NCBI GenBank assembly: GCA_016704565.1
Contig: JADIZV010000002.1
Coordinates: 124,001-188,000, forward strand
Length of the DNA stretch: 64,000 bases
DNA from: Candidatus Phosphoribacter baldrii
GTDB lineage: Bacteria; Actinomycetota; Actinomycetes; Actinomycetales; Dermatophilaceae
Direction: 5' to 3'
Shown here: positions 8,449 through 18,500 of the stretch, one piece after another
How the letters are laid out: each line of letters starts with the position of its first letter
How positions within the stretch are numbered: the first letter of the stretch is position 1
Program-made: the position numbers and the translations under genes
The notes under the pieces: generated by a model
Database searches by the model: none
Told to the model about the DNA's origin: nothing
What the model saw: the letters and a program-made list of their open reading frames with translations, nothing else

Positions 8449-8703
8449 TCAGGACTTCTTCGTCACCGCGCCGTAGCCGACGATGCCGACCGCAGCGATG
8501 ATGATGCTGATGATCCAGCGCAGCCAGTCAATGCCCGACGTGCTCTGGACACCCAGCACGCCGGCAACCCACCAGCCAATCAGGGCGGCGACGATGCCGA
8601 TGGCCGCCGTGATCGGCAGGCTGAGGTTCTGCCGACCCGGCAGGATGAAGCGTGCGAGCAGGCCCACGATGAGACCGCCGACGATTGCCCCCAGGATGCT
8701 CAT
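8449..8703 (-). CDS. GlsB/YeaQ/YmgE stress-response membrane protein
   Basis: A small 84-aa integral membrane protein of the transglycosylase-associated (YeaQ/YmgE) family. It is Gly-rich: an N-terminal helix (ILGAIVGGLIVGLLARFILPG) with the family GLLAR..LPG pattern, then two further hydrophobic segments (AAIGIVAALIGWWVAGVLGV, IISIIIAAVGIVGYG). The molecular role is not established; members are often induced by stress. ATG 8703 is well supported by AGGAGAT 4-10 nt upstream; the longer frame to 8781 has no such support. Confidence 0.9.
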   Translation of the reverse strand: MSILGAIVGGLIVGLLARFILPGRQNLSLPITAAIGIVAALIGWWVAGVLGVQSTSGIDWLRWIISIIIAAVGIVGYGAVTKKS

Positions 8704-8900
8704 GTCATCTCCTTTTTGGCCGCGGTTGCGGCCGGTGGTGAACCCGGTAGCCCGGGTGGGGCAGGCTCCCCATGACTCCAAACTCTCACGAACTGGGAGC
8801 CATTCCGGGGATTGGGCAGCAACTTTCCGTGGCCGGACGGCGAATGCCGGGCGCTGCGAGCGGGAGGCTGCGGCAGGCGGCCGAGTCCTGCAGCACCCGC

Positions 8901-9125
8901 TCAGTGCGCCCCGAAGCCGACCTTGCCCTTCTCGGACTCGCCGACGTGAACGAAGCCGATCATCGTGGCGGGCACGAAATAGCGCCGCCCCTTGTCATCG
9001 GTGAGATCCAGCAGCGTGCCGTCACGCAGGGCATCGGCTATGGCCGCGCCGATGGCGTCGCCACTCTCGTTGGTCTCGAACGTAATCTCGCGCGCCACAT
9101 CGCGCACGCCGATCCTGACCTCCAC
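8901..9125 (-). CDS. DUF3107 family protein
   Basis: A 74-aa protein starting MEVRIGVRD, with IADAL and GRRYFVPATMIGFVHVGE characteristic of the actinobacterial DUF3107 family. Function unknown. It is conserved beside the TetR regulator downstream of MoeZ, matching the mycobacterial arrangement. No gene is visible in the spacers on either side (8704-8900, 9126-9263). Confidence 0.9.
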   Translation of the reverse strand: MEVRIGVRDVAREITFETNESGDAIGAAIADALRDGTLLDLTDDKGRRYFVPATMIGFVHVGESEKGKVGFGAH

Positions 9126-9263
9126 GTCGGGTTCCCTTCGTCAGTTCCTGTATGCCGTGTGCTTGCCACTGCGACCTGCGCGCCGCACCCGATGAGTCCG
9201 GGGACGAAGGGCGCAGACCCGGGTGGGACGGCATACCCGGGCGGGCTGTGCATCCCCTCAACT

Positions 9264-10007
9264 CTAGGCGGGCGCGGGGTGTTCCCCGGCGTCCGGGGCA
9301 GCGACCAACGCCCCGTCCGGTTGGGCCTTGGGGAAGCCACCCAAGCCGCGCCAGGCGAGCTGCCCGACCAAGCGGGCTGCTTCGGCGCGGCCGACCGACG
9401 TGTCCAGCGCCGCCCAGTTGCGCGCGGCGACCTGGGCCATGCCGGTGAGCGCCATTGCCAGGACCATCGCATCGGCCCGCGACATGTGGGTGTCGGCGGC
9501 GATGGCATCGGCGAATGCCTCGCCGCAGCGGGTCAGCGCACCGTCGATCCGGCTGCTGACGGCCTCCTCGTTGATGAGGTCGCTCTCGAAGAGCAGCCGG
9601 AAGGCTGACCCCTCCTTGGCGACGAAGTCGAAGTAGGCGGAGACCGTCGCGAAGACCCGGGCCTTGTTGTCGGTGGAGCTTGCCAGGGCGTTGCTCACTG
9701 ACTCGACCAACTCGCTGGCCCGGTCGTCCAAGAGCGCGAGATAAAGCTCAAGTTTGCTCGGGAAGTGCTGGTAGAGAACAGGTTTGGAGACACCGGCCCG
9801 CTCGGCGATGTCGTCCATCGCCGCCGCGTAGTAGCCCGACTCGACGAACGCCGCTTGGGCCGCCTCAAGGAGCTGGGCGCGACGAGCGGGGCGCGGCAGC
9901 CGCTGACCGCGCACCGGCGCTTCGAGGTTCGCAGGTCGGAGCCCGGGGACCGTGGGGCGGGTCGGGGCGCTCGCAGGAGTCGCTGCTCCCGCTCGTGGGT
10001 CGCTCAC
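9264..10007 (-). CDS. TetR family transcriptional regulator
   Basis: About 247 aa. After a Pro/Ala/Arg-rich N-terminus comes a TetR DNA-binding domain: RRAQLLEAAQAAFVESGYYA, then the helix-turn-helix AERAGVSKPVLYQHFPSK. The C-terminal helical part (RLLFESDLINEEAVSSR, GMAQVAARNW) should bind ligand or dimerise. It is divergent from moeZ and upstream of DUF3107. The start is uncertain: GTG 10007 is used, GTG 10022 is equally possible, and neither has a clear ribosome binding site. The effector and targets cannot be read from the sequence. Confidence 0.88.
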   Translation of the reverse strand: MSDPRAGAATPASAPTRPTVPGLRPANLEAPVRGQRLPRPARRAQLLEAAQAAFVESGYYAAAMDDIAERAGVSKPVLYQHFPSKLELYLALLDDRASELVESVSNALASSTDNKARVFATVSAYFDFVAKEGSAFRLLFESDLINEEAVSSRIDGALTRCGEAFADAIAADTHMSRADAMVLAMALTGMAQVAARNWAALDTSVGRAEAARLVGQLAWRGLGGFPKAQPDGALVAAPDAGEHPAPA

Positions 10008-10138
10008 CACCGTTGTTACCACCCTCGCCGTTGTGCCCGGGACGTCATGGCCACGCAGCGACCGGGACGGCCGCCGGCGCCCTGCTCGGCAGGCCGCCAC
10101 CGGCCATCGTACTCACGGGTATCCCCACGGCCATGACG

Positions 10139-10144
10139 TAATCT
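10139..10144 (+). promoter_or_regulatory. -10 box of a leaderless moeZ promoter
   Basis: TAATCT ends 8 nt before the moeZ ATG at 10153; there is no ribosome binding site in the gap. A -35 is not obvious. Confidence 0.45.
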
Positions 10145-10152
10145 CGGCCTCG

Positions 10153-11385
10153 ATGGACACCGGACCCGGGCAGGGCCCAGACGAGCTCGCCGACGCCACC
10201 GCCCGCACGCGCTACGCCCGGCATCTGCTGCTGCCCGAGGTGGGGATGGCCGGTCAGCGGCGCCTGGCTGCCGCCCGGGTGCTCGTGCTGGGCGCGGGCG
10301 GACTCGGCTCGCCGGCGCTGCTCTATCTCGCGGCTGCCGGGGTCGGGACGCTGGGGATCGCCGACGACGACGTCGTCGAGCTCACCAACCTTCAGCGCCA
10401 GATCGTGCACGGCACCGGGGACGTCGGGCGGAGCAAGGTCGAGTCGGCGGCCGAGGCGGTTGCCCGGGTCAACCCCGGCGTGCGGGTCGAGACCCACCCC
10501 GAGCGGGTGACGGCGGCGACCGCGGACCGGTTGGTGGCGGCATACGACGTGGTCGTCGACGGGACCGACAACTTCCCCACCCGGTATGCCGTGAACGACG
10601 CCTGCGTGCGCGCGGGCGTGCCGCTGGTGTGGGCGTCGGTGCTGCGGTTCGACGCCCAGGTGGCGGTGTGGTGGGCGGGGCACGGGCCGTGTCTGCGGTG
10701 CGTGTTCCCGCACGAGCCGGCGGCCGGGGACGTGCCGTCGTGCGCGGAGGCAGGGGTGCTCGGGGCCTTGTGCGGGACGGTGGGGTCGGTGCAGGCCGCC
10801 GAGGCGCTCAAGCTCGTGCTGGGGATCGGCGAGCCGCTCGTCGGTCGGTTGCTCATCCACGATGCGCTCCGAGCGCGGTGGGACACCGTTGCGGTGCAAG
10901 CAGATCCGTCGTGTGCTGCCTGCGGGTTAGGTGCTGGCGTCGGTGCTGGCGTCGATGCTGGGGTCGGCGCTGGGGTAGACGGTGGGCGAGCGCACGGTGC
11001 GGGCGGGCTGGGAGTGCGGGAGGGCGGCATACCGGATGGCGGTGGCGAGCCGGTCGCGACGGTGAGCGTGCGCGCGTTGGCCGCAGAGTTGCGCCGCCCG
11101 CATCCGCCGGTGCTGGTCGACGTGCGGCCGGGGCCGGAACGGTCGATCGTCTCGATTCCGGGGGCGGTGACGATCGATCTCGCGGATTTCCGCTCGGGAG
11201 AGGCGTTTTCGCGCCCTGAGCTTGGCGGACCGGGGACGCCACTCGTGCTCTACTGCAAGACGGGCGCCCGCTCGGAGGAGGCCACCCGACTCGTGGTCGC
11301 CGCTGGCTGGCGGTATGCCGCGAACCTCACCGGCGGCGTCCTGGCCTGGGTGCGTGAGGTCGACCCGAGCCTGGCGACCTACTGA
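10153..11385 (+). CDS. moeZ: MoeZ-type adenylyltransferase/sulfurtransferase
   Basis: A 410-aa two-domain E1-like protein. Residues ~20-260 form the ThiF/MoeB domain (GAGGLGSPALLYLAAAG nucleotide-binding loop, DNFPTRYAVND, and zinc cysteine pairs CLRC and CAAC). Residues ~300-410 form a rhodanese domain with active-site loop CKTGARSEEA. Such proteins adenylate and thiolate the C-terminus of small sulfur carriers for molybdopterin, thiamine or cysteine synthesis. The linker is a Gly/Ala/Val repeat (GAGVDAGVGAGVDGG). ATG 10153 follows a leaderless -10. The stop overlaps the next start (TGATG), forming an operon with the ATL fusion. Confidence 0.93.
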   Translation: MDTGPGQGPDELADATARTRYARHLLLPEVGMAGQRRLAAARVLVLGAGGLGSPALLYLAAAGVGTLGIADDDVVELTNLQRQIVHGTGDVGRSKVESAAEAVARVNPGVRVETHPERVTAATADRLVAAYDVVVDGTDNFPTRYAVNDACVRAGVPLVWASVLRFDAQVAVWWAGHGPCLRCVFPHEPAAGDVPSCAEAGVLGALCGTVGSVQAAEALKLVLGIGEPLVGRLLIHDALRARWDTVAVQADPSCAACGLGAGVGAGVDAGVGAGVDGGRAHGAGGLGVREGGIPDGGGEPVATVSVRALAAELRRPHPPVLVDVRPGPERSIVSIPGAVTIDLADFRSGEAFSRPELGGPGTPLVLYCKTGARSEEATRLVVAAGWRYAANLTGGVLAWVREVDPSLATY

Positions 11386-12269
11386 TGCCGGGCGGCGCGG
11401 GAGGTAAGGGCGGCGCGGGCGACGCGAGCGACGCACAGGGCCCGGTGGGCCTTCCGGAGCACGCCGAAGCGGTGCTCGCCCTGGCGCGCGCCATTCCGGC
11501 CGGTCAGGTGGCGACCTATGGCGACCTGGCCCGCCTCGTCGGGTCGGGCGGGCCGCGTCAGGTGGGGCAAGTGATGAGCCGATACGGCTCGGGCGTCCCG
11601 TGGTGGCGGGTGCTGCGCGCGAGTGGGCGCCCTCCGGTGGGACACGAGGAACTGGCGCTGGAGCACTACCGCGTCGAGGGGACGCCCTTTGTCGGTGGGC
11701 TCCCCAACGGCGCCGGTATGCCGCACGGCGACTACCGCGTCGACCTGCGCCGGGCGCGGTGGTCGCCGGAGTCGGTGGGGTCGCCGGGTGGCCAGAGGCC
11801 GGGTGGGCAGACTCAGGGTGGGCAGACTCAGGGTGGGCAGATGGCTGGCGGGCGTGTGGGTGGTGGGCGGACGGCATACGGGCGCGGTGGGCTGCACCAC
11901 GTGGAGGTGTGGGTCGCCGATCTTGGTGCGGCGCGGGCCAGTTGGGGCTGGCTTTTGGGGGAGTTGGGCTGGGTGCTCGGTGACGACTGGGGGCACGGGA
12001 TCGCCTGGGAGCTCGGCCCGGTCTACCTCGTCGTGGAGTCGGGGCCGGACCTGGTGGCCGGCGATCACGAGCGCACGCGGCCCGGTGTCAACCATCTGGC
12101 CTTCCACGGTGGCACCCGCGAGCAGGTCGACGCTCTCGTGGCGGCGGCGTCGGCACATGGGTGGGAGTTGCTGTTCGCCGACCGACATCCGTATGCCGGT
12201 GGGCCGGAGCATTACGCGGCCTATCTGCACGATGGCCAGGGCTTCGAGGTCGAGGTGGTCGCGACCTGA
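11385..12269 (+). CDS. Alkyltransferase-like (ATL) protein fused to a VOC/glyoxalase domain
   Basis: A 294-aa fusion. Residues ~20-125 match the alkyltransferase-like DNA-repair family: AIPAGQVATYGDLA and an active-site loop PWWRVLRASGR, where the PCHR cysteine of true O6-alkylguanine transferases is replaced by Trp, so it should recognise but not remove alkyl groups. A Gly/Gln linker made of 15-nt repeats (11801-11845) joins it to a VOC domain (~165-294: LHHVEVWVADLGAARAS, HLAFHGG, AYLHDGQGFEVEVV). His/Glu residues in the VOC half could bind a metal. The start overlaps the moeZ stop by one base. The ATL sits in the same neighbourhood in mycobacteria; the VOC fusion is the unusual part. Confidence 0.82.
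   Translation: MPGGAGGKGGAGDASDAQGPVGLPEHAEAVLALARAIPAGQVATYGDLARLVGSGGPRQVGQVMSRYGSGVPWWRVLRASGRPPVGHEELALEHYRVEGTPFVGGLPNGAGMPHGDYRVDLRRARWSPESVGSPGGQRPGGQTQGGQTQGGQMAGGRVGGGRTAYGRGGLHHVEVWVADLGAARASWGWLLGELGWVLGDDWGHGIAWELGPVYLVVESGPDLVAGDHERTRPGVNHLAFHGGTREQVDALVAAASAHGWELLFADRHPYAGGPEHYAAYLHDGQGFEVEVVAT
11801..11845 (+). repeat. 15-nt in-frame tandem repeat, 3 copies
   Basis: GGGTGGGCAGACTCA at 11801 and 11816, then a diverged copy at 11831 (and a weak one at 11786). Encodes the Gly-Gly-Gln-Thr-Gln linker between the ATL and VOC domains. Confidence 0.85.
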
Positions 12270-12390
12270 GCGGGGTGCGGCGACGTCACGCTGCCGACGT
12301 GGGTGTCGGTGGGGGAGGTGGCGTGGGGCACGTGGCGGCACCCAGGATCTTGGTGGACCGGCTGTCGGTGCACCGTGATGGGATGAGTCC

Positions 12391-15300
12391 ATGCTCACCC
12401 TGCGGCGCGCCCCGGCAGTCGTCGTCGAGCCTCCCGTGCTCGACGCGACTCAGCGTGCCGCCGTGGCGGCGACGGGGCCCGTGGTTCGGGTGCTCGGCGG
12501 GCCGGGGACGGGCAGCTCGACCGTGGCCGTCGAGATCGTCGTCGACCGGGTCGACCGGCACGGGTTGACCCCCGACCAGTGTCTCGTCCTGGCGCCGACC
12601 CGGTTGGCGGCAGCCGGGCTGCGGGAGCGGATCACTGCCCGGCTGGCGCGCACGTCGACCGAGCCGTTGGCGCGCACTCATCAGGCGTTCGGCTTTGCGA
12701 TCCTGCGCCGGGAGGCCGCCCTGCGGGGGGCGCCGACCCCGCGGCTGCTCAGCGGACCGGAGCAGGATGTTGTGCTGCGCGACCTCCTAGCCGGGCACGC
12801 GGCATCGGGCGTCGGGCCGCAGTGGCCCGATCGGGTGCTGGCCGCGCTGGGCACCCGCGGGTTCCGGGCCGAGCTGCGCGACCTGCTCATGCGGGCCGTC
12901 GAGCACGGGGTTGAGGCGCCCCGGCTCGCCGAGCTCGGGCACCTCCATGACCGACCCGAGTGGGTCGCGGCGGCGACCGTCCTGGATGAATACGACGAGG
13001 TGACCGCGCTCTCGCAGCCTGGCGCATATGACCCGGCGTGGATCCTCACGGCGGCAGCCGACCTGCTCGACGACGACCCGGAGGCGTTGGCCCGGCTGCG
13101 CGACGACGTGCGGCTCATCGTCGTCGATGACGCCCAAGAGCTCACCTGGGCGGCGGCCCGGCTGCTGAGGACCATCGCCCATCCCGGAATGCAGATCGTC
13201 CTGGTCGGTGACCCCGACTCGGCGGTCCAGACCTTCCGTGGCGCCGATCCCCGGCTGCTGTGGTGGGACCAGTGGCCCGCCCTCGGTGACGCGCCCACGG
13301 TGGTGCTGCGCACGGCGTACCGGACGCCGCACCGGCTGCACACGGCGGCGGGTGAGGTGGTGCGTCGGATCGGAGCGACCGGCGGAGGCGAACAGCGCGA
13401 CAGCCGGCCGGCGCGCGAGGGCGGCGAGCTGGAGGTCGCGCTGCTGCGGTCGGTGGCCCAGGAGGCGGGCTTCATCGCCTCGACGCTGCGCCGTGCCCAC
13501 CTAGACGGGGGTATGCCGTGGCGCGAGATGGCCGTGCTCGTCCGGGGCCGGGGGCGCGCGGGGACCTTGCGACGGGTGTTGGCGGCGGCGGGGGTGCCGC
13601 TCGCGCCGCCCGACGGTGAGGTGCCGGTCCGTGACGAGGTCGCGGTCCGTCCGCTCCTGGCGCTGCTCGACCTGTGCGTGCGGCTGGCCCGAGACCCGGC
13701 TGCTCTCATCACCCCGACCGAGGCGGTCGATCTGTGTCTGTCGCCGGTCGGCGGGGCCGACGCGGTGTCGTTGCGGCGCTTGCGGCGGGCGCTGCGACGC
13801 GTCGAGCTCGACGGCGGCGGGCGCCGATCCAGCGACGAGCTGTTGGCGGCGGCGCTGGGGGACCCGGTGCTCAGTGCTGGTTCCGGCGTCGACGGCGAGC
13901 CGCTGCGGCGGTTGACCCGGGCGATCCTTGCCGGGGTGGCTGCGGCGAGACGGTCGCCTGACGGGGACGGGTGGGCACCCGAGGTCAGCGCCGAGACGGT
14001 GTTGTGGGCCATCTGGTCGGCGCTCGGGCTGGCCGCTGGGTGGCGGCGGGCGGCGCTGGAGGGTGGCAGCCGGGGGGCGCGGGCCGACCGCGACCTCGAC
14101 GCCGTCGTGGGTGTGTTCGACGCCGCAGCTCGGTATGCCGACCGGTTGCCCGGGTCGGGCCCCGACGCGTTCCTCGACCACGTCCGCGGGGAGGAGGTGC
14201 CGGGGGACACGCTGGCCTTGCGGGCGCCGGTGCTGGACACGGTTGCCGTGTTGACTCCTGCTGCGGCAGCGGGTCGGCAGTGGCGGCTGGTGTGCGTGGC
14301 GGGGGTCCAGGAAGGGGTCTGGCCCGACCTGAGGTTGCGCGGGTCGCTGTTGGGGTCGGAGCACCTGGTCGACGTGGTGACCGGCCGTGGGGGGTCGGTG
14401 CGGGCGGCCCAGGCGGCGGTGCGCTACGACGAGACCCGGCTGTTTCACGTGGCGGCGACTCGGGCCAGCGAACGGCTCATCGTCAGCGCCGTCCGCAACG
14501 ACGACGAACAGCCGTCGGTCTATCTCGACCTGCTCGATCCGCTGCCCGAGGGCGCGGATGCCGGGCGTCCGTTCACCACCGTGGCTCGGGCGCTAACGAC
14601 CGCCGCTGTCGTGGGCGCGTTGCGGCAGGTGGCTGCCTCGGAGTGCACGGATCCGGTTGCAGCGGTCCGGGCCGGGCGGTTGTTGGCCCGACTGGCCGAT
14701 GACGGTGTGGTGGCCGCCGACCCCGGGCAGTGGTGGGCCCTGGTTCCGGCTGCCGACGGGCGTCCGCGCCGGGCGCCTGACGCAACGGTCCGGGTTTCGC
14801 CGTCCAAGGTCGAGCAGTTCGCCACATGCGAGCTGGCCTGGGTGTTGCGGGCGAGCGGCGGCGACGGGACGAAAAGTCCGTCAGCGTCGATCGGGACCCT
14901 CGTCCACGACGTTATCGCCGAGCTCGGCGACGTCGATGCGGCGACGTTGCAGGCGGAGATCGAGCGTCGGTGGGGGCAGCTGGGGCTGGCTCCGGGGTGG
15001 GTGCAGGACCGCAAGCGTCAGGAGGCCCGGGCGATGGCCCAGAAGGCAGCCGACTACTTCACGTCGAAGGAGTCGGCCGGCTGGGAGCGGGTCGGGGTCG
15101 AGATGGAGGCGCAGGTCCAGGTGGGGCGAGCGCTGCTCAAGGGACGGGTGGACCGGCTCGAACGGCATACCGACGGGTCGTTGCGTGTCGTCGACTACAA
15201 GACCGGGTCGAGCAAACCCACCACCGCCGAGCTGGCCCGGCACCCGCAGCTGGGGGTCTATCAGGTGGCCGTCGAGCAGGGCGCGTTCGGGGAGCTGGGG

Positions 15301-15537
15301 GACCGGTCGGCCGGGGCGGCGCTGTTGCAGTTGGGCAAGGCGGCCAACAAGTCGGTCACGGTGCAGAGTCAGCCGGCCTTGGCCGACGACGAGGACCCAG
15401 TCTGGGCGCAACGACTCGTCGAGCAGACTGCGGACGGCATGGGCGGAATGCGGTTCGCGGCCACGCCGGGGGAGCACTGTCGGATGTGCCCCGTCGTCGC
15501 GTCCTGTCCAGCGCGTCCGGAAGGGCAGACGATCTGA
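12391..15537 (+). CDS. adnA: AdnA subunit of the AdnAB helicase-nuclease
   Basis: A 1048-aa UvrD-like protein with a C-terminal RecB-type nuclease, matching AdnA of the mycobacterial AdnAB end-resection machine that processes double-strand breaks. The Walker A position reads GGPGTGSS (36-43): the lysine is Ser, and motif II is VDDAQE rather than DE-Q, so this motor is probably vestigial. The nuclease module (~810-1040) has GTLVHDVIAELG, VVDYKTGSS and HPQLGVYQ, and a four-cysteine set (near 813, then CRMCPVVASC at ~1030-1039) that should hold an Fe-S cluster. The stop overlaps adnB (TGATG), ensuring coupled synthesis. There is a gap of 121 nt after the ATL gene. Confidence 0.92.
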   Translation: MLTLRRAPAVVVEPPVLDATQRAAVAATGPVVRVLGGPGTGSSTVAVEIVVDRVDRHGLTPDQCLVLAPTRLAAAGLRERITARLARTSTEPLARTHQAFGFAILRREAALRGAPTPRLLSGPEQDVVLRDLLAGHAASGVGPQWPDRVLAALGTRGFRAELRDLLMRAVEHGVEAPRLAELGHLHDRPEWVAAATVLDEYDEVTALSQPGAYDPAWILTAAADLLDDDPEALARLRDDVRLIVVDDAQELTWAAARLLRTIAHPGMQIVLVGDPDSAVQTFRGADPRLLWWDQWPALGDAPTVVLRTAYRTPHRLHTAAGEVVRRIGATGGGEQRDSRPAREGGELEVALLRSVAQEAGFIASTLRRAHLDGGMPWREMAVLVRGRGRAGTLRRVLAAAGVPLAPPDGEVPVRDEVAVRPLLALLDLCVRLARDPAALITPTEAVDLCLSPVGGADAVSLRRLRRALRRVELDGGGRRSSDELLAAALGDPVLSAGSGVDGEPLRRLTRAILAGVAAARRSPDGDGWAPEVSAETVLWAIWSALGLAAGWRRAALEGGSRGARADRDLDAVVGVFDAAARYADRLPGSGPDAFLDHVRGEEVPGDTLALRAPVLDTVAVLTPAAAAGRQWRLVCVAGVQEGVWPDLRLRGSLLGSEHLVDVVTGRGGSVRAAQAAVRYDETRLFHVAATRASERLIVSAVRNDDEQPSVYLDLLDPLPEGADAGRPFTTVARALTTAAVVGALRQVAASECTDPVAAVRAGRLLARLADDGVVAADPGQWWALVPAADGRPRRAPDATVRVSPSKVEQFATCELAWVLRASGGDGTKSPSASIGTLVHDVIAELGDVDAATLQAEIERRWGQLGLAPGWVQDRKRQEARAMAQKAADYFTSKESAGWERVGVEMEAQVQVGRALLKGRVDRLERHTDGSLRVVDYKTGSSKPTTAELARHPQLGVYQVAVEQGAFGELGDRSAGAALLQLGKAANKSVTVQSQPALADDEDPVWAQRLVEQTADGMGGMRFAATPGEHCRMCPVVASCPARPEGQTI

Positions 15538-18500
15538 TGACCGGGGGACGTCGCAGCGCCGTCGAGGTGGCCCGCGCCGCGGGGTTGGCGCACGCCCCGA
15601 CGCCGGAACAGACCGCGGTCATCGAGGCGCCACTGCGGCCCATGCTCGTCGTGGCGGGGGCCGGCAGCGGCAAGACCGAGACGATGGCCGCGCGGGTCGT
15701 CTGGCTCGTGGCCAACGGTCTGGTCGCGCCCGATCAGGTGCTCGGGCTGACCTTCACCCGCAAGGCCGCCGCCGAGCTGGCCGAGCGGATCGAGGTGCGC
15801 CTTCGACGACTGCAGGCTGCGGGGCTATGGGCGCCAGCGCCCGACGAAGAGGGGGCGGAGGTTCTCGGCGGCACCCCGACCGTCGCGACCTACCACTCGT
15901 ATGCCGGTCGCCTCGTCCGCGAGCACGCCCTCCGGCTTGGCTATGAGCCCGACTCGCGGCTGCTGTCCGAGGCGGCCGCGTGGCAGTATGCCGCCGAGGC
16001 GGTGTCCCGCTACGACGGTGACATGTCGGAGATGGGCTACGCCGAGTCGACGGCGATCGGGGCGGTCGTCGACCTTGCGGGGGAGCTGGCCGAACACCTC
16101 GTCGGGACCGACCAGATGCGTGACGAGCTCGATCGGGTCGTCGCAGCCATCGACGCGACGCCGCTCGCGCCTCGGGCTCGAGCCACTCCTGAGGACGTCG
16201 TCAAACTGCGAACAGCGCTCCGCGCGCGTCGGGCGTTGCTGCCCATCGTCGACGCCTTCGCCGCGCTCAAGCGCTCGCGGGACGCGGTCGACTTCGCCGA
16301 CGAGGTTGCCCTGGCCGCGCGACTCGCCCTGGGCTTCCCCGACATCGGCGCAGCGGAGCGGGCGCGGTTCCGGGTGGTGCTGCTCGACGAGTTCCAGGAC
16401 ACGTCCGAGGCCCAGCTGGTCCTGCTGCGGGCGCTGTTCGCCACCGGGGACGGCGGAGTCCCGGTCACGGCGGTCGGTGACCCCAACCAGTCGATCTACG
16501 GGTGGCGCGGTGCCAGCGCGACGACGCTGACGCGCTTCCCGGCGGAGTTCACCGACGGATCCCCTACGCCGGTGCGGCAGCTGGCCACGACGTGGCGCAA
16601 CGACGCGTCGATCCTGCGGGTGGCCAACCACCTTGCGGCGCCCCTGCGTGCCTCGGCCCGGGTCGATGTGGCCCCGTTGGCGGTCCGGCCCGACGCCGGT
16701 CCCGGGGACGTCACGGTGGCGAGGGTCGGCACCCATCTGGAGGAGGCGGCATACCTGGCCGCCTGGCTGGCGCAGGCGCGCAGCCGCGCGGGGACGACGG
16801 CAGCGGTGCTGTGCCGCAAGCGTTCGCAGTTCGGTCCGGTCATGGAGGCACTGGACCAGGCCGACATCCCCTACGAAGTGGTCGGGCTGGGGGGCCTGCT
16901 GCTCACCCCCGAGATCCTCGACCTCGTCGCGGCGCTGCGGGCGGTTGCCGATCCGAGTCGCGGCGACGCCCTCATGCGGCTGCTGACCGGCCCGATGTGT
17001 CGGCTCGGCGCCGCGGACCTCGACGGACTGCACGCGTGGGCCAAGTTCCGCCAGCGGGTCGTCAAGGCCGAAGCACTCGGCCGACTCCCTCTCGACCTCG
17101 ACCCAGGTCACCGCGACGAGGACGAGGGGCTGGACGACACGGCCGACCAGCTGGTCGACCTGGCTCCCGAGGTGCTCGACGAGCCGAGCATTGTCGAAGC
17201 CCTCGACGATCTCCCCCCAGACGTGTGGCGCGGGCCCGAGGGCGAGCACATCGGGGTGGCTCAGCTTGGACGGCTGCGCGGACTGGCCGGAGCGCTGCGA
17301 CGACTGCGGCGCCAGGCCGCACTCCCTCTGCCCGACCTCGTGGGCGAGACTGAACGTGCCCTCGGGCTTGATGTCGAGGTGCTGTCGAGACCCGGCTACA
17401 CACCCGACACCGCCCGGGCGCACCTGGACGCATTTGCCGATGTCGCGGCCGATTTTGCGTCGTCGGCTGACCGCCCGACGCTCATCGGGTTCCTCGCCTG
17501 GCTGGACGCCGCGATCGCCGAGGAGCGCGGGCTCGAACGGGCCACTGTGGAGCCCTCGGCCGAGGCGGTGCAGATCCTCACCGTCCATGCCGCCAAGGGG
17601 CTGGAGTGGGACGTCGTGGTGGTGCCGGGTCTGGTGGAAGGCACCTTCCCGGCCCGGCAGCACTCCCCGGCTCCGAGGCATGACGGCGAACGGTGGACGG
17701 TCAAGGACCCGACGACAAGCGGTTGGTTGGTGGGTTTGGCGGCGCTGCCCTACTCGTTGCGCGGTGACCGCGACGGGCTGCCGACCTTGCGCTATGCCGG
17801 TGCCGCCGACACCAAGGAGCTGGCGAGCCGCATCGAGGAGTTCAAAGGGGCCGAAGGTCAGCGTGAGCTCGCGGAGGAACGCCGGTTGGCCTATGTCGCG
17901 GTCACCCGAGCTCGGCGACGGCTCCTGCTGACGGCCAGTGTGTGGACGACAACGAAGGCCCACAAAGTGACTTCGCAGTTCCTGCGCGAGGTTGTTCGCG
18001 CCCGTGAGGAGTTGGGGGTCCGGGTGGATCGATGGGACCCGATGCCCGATCCAGCGGACGTCGGCACCAACCCGGTCGCCGAGGAGTCGGTGCTCGTTCT
18101 GTGGCCCATGCCCCCCGATCAGGACCGGCTGACCGAGGCTCAGCGAGCGGCGGCTGCGGTAGCCGCCGCCCGTGCCGAGCTCGGTTCTAGCGACGCAGCC
18201 AGCAGCCAAGGGGTCGGTGCAGGACGCGGGTCTGCAGATGGCGAGGCCGGTGGCGAGCGCAGGGGCGGAACTCAGGGGACGGACGGCGGGGCGGCATCCG
18301 GGACGGACGGCGGGGCAGCCTCCGGGACGGACGGCGGGGCGGCATACCCGCGCGCAGCCCTGCACGCGCTGCCCCGGCCCGCTTCCGTGTCGGCGATCGG
18401 CGACCCGTATGCCGCCGACGTCGACCTTTTGCTCGCCGAGCGGGCCGCCGCGCGCCAGGCTGGCCCAGCAGTGGTGGAGGTGTCTCGGCATCTCTCGGCC

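Noticed and set aside
14826..15536. In-frame upstream extension of AdnB (about 237 residues)
   Set aside because: It lies wholly inside adnA in another frame; the ATG at 15537 overlapping the adnA stop gives the family-typical N-terminus.
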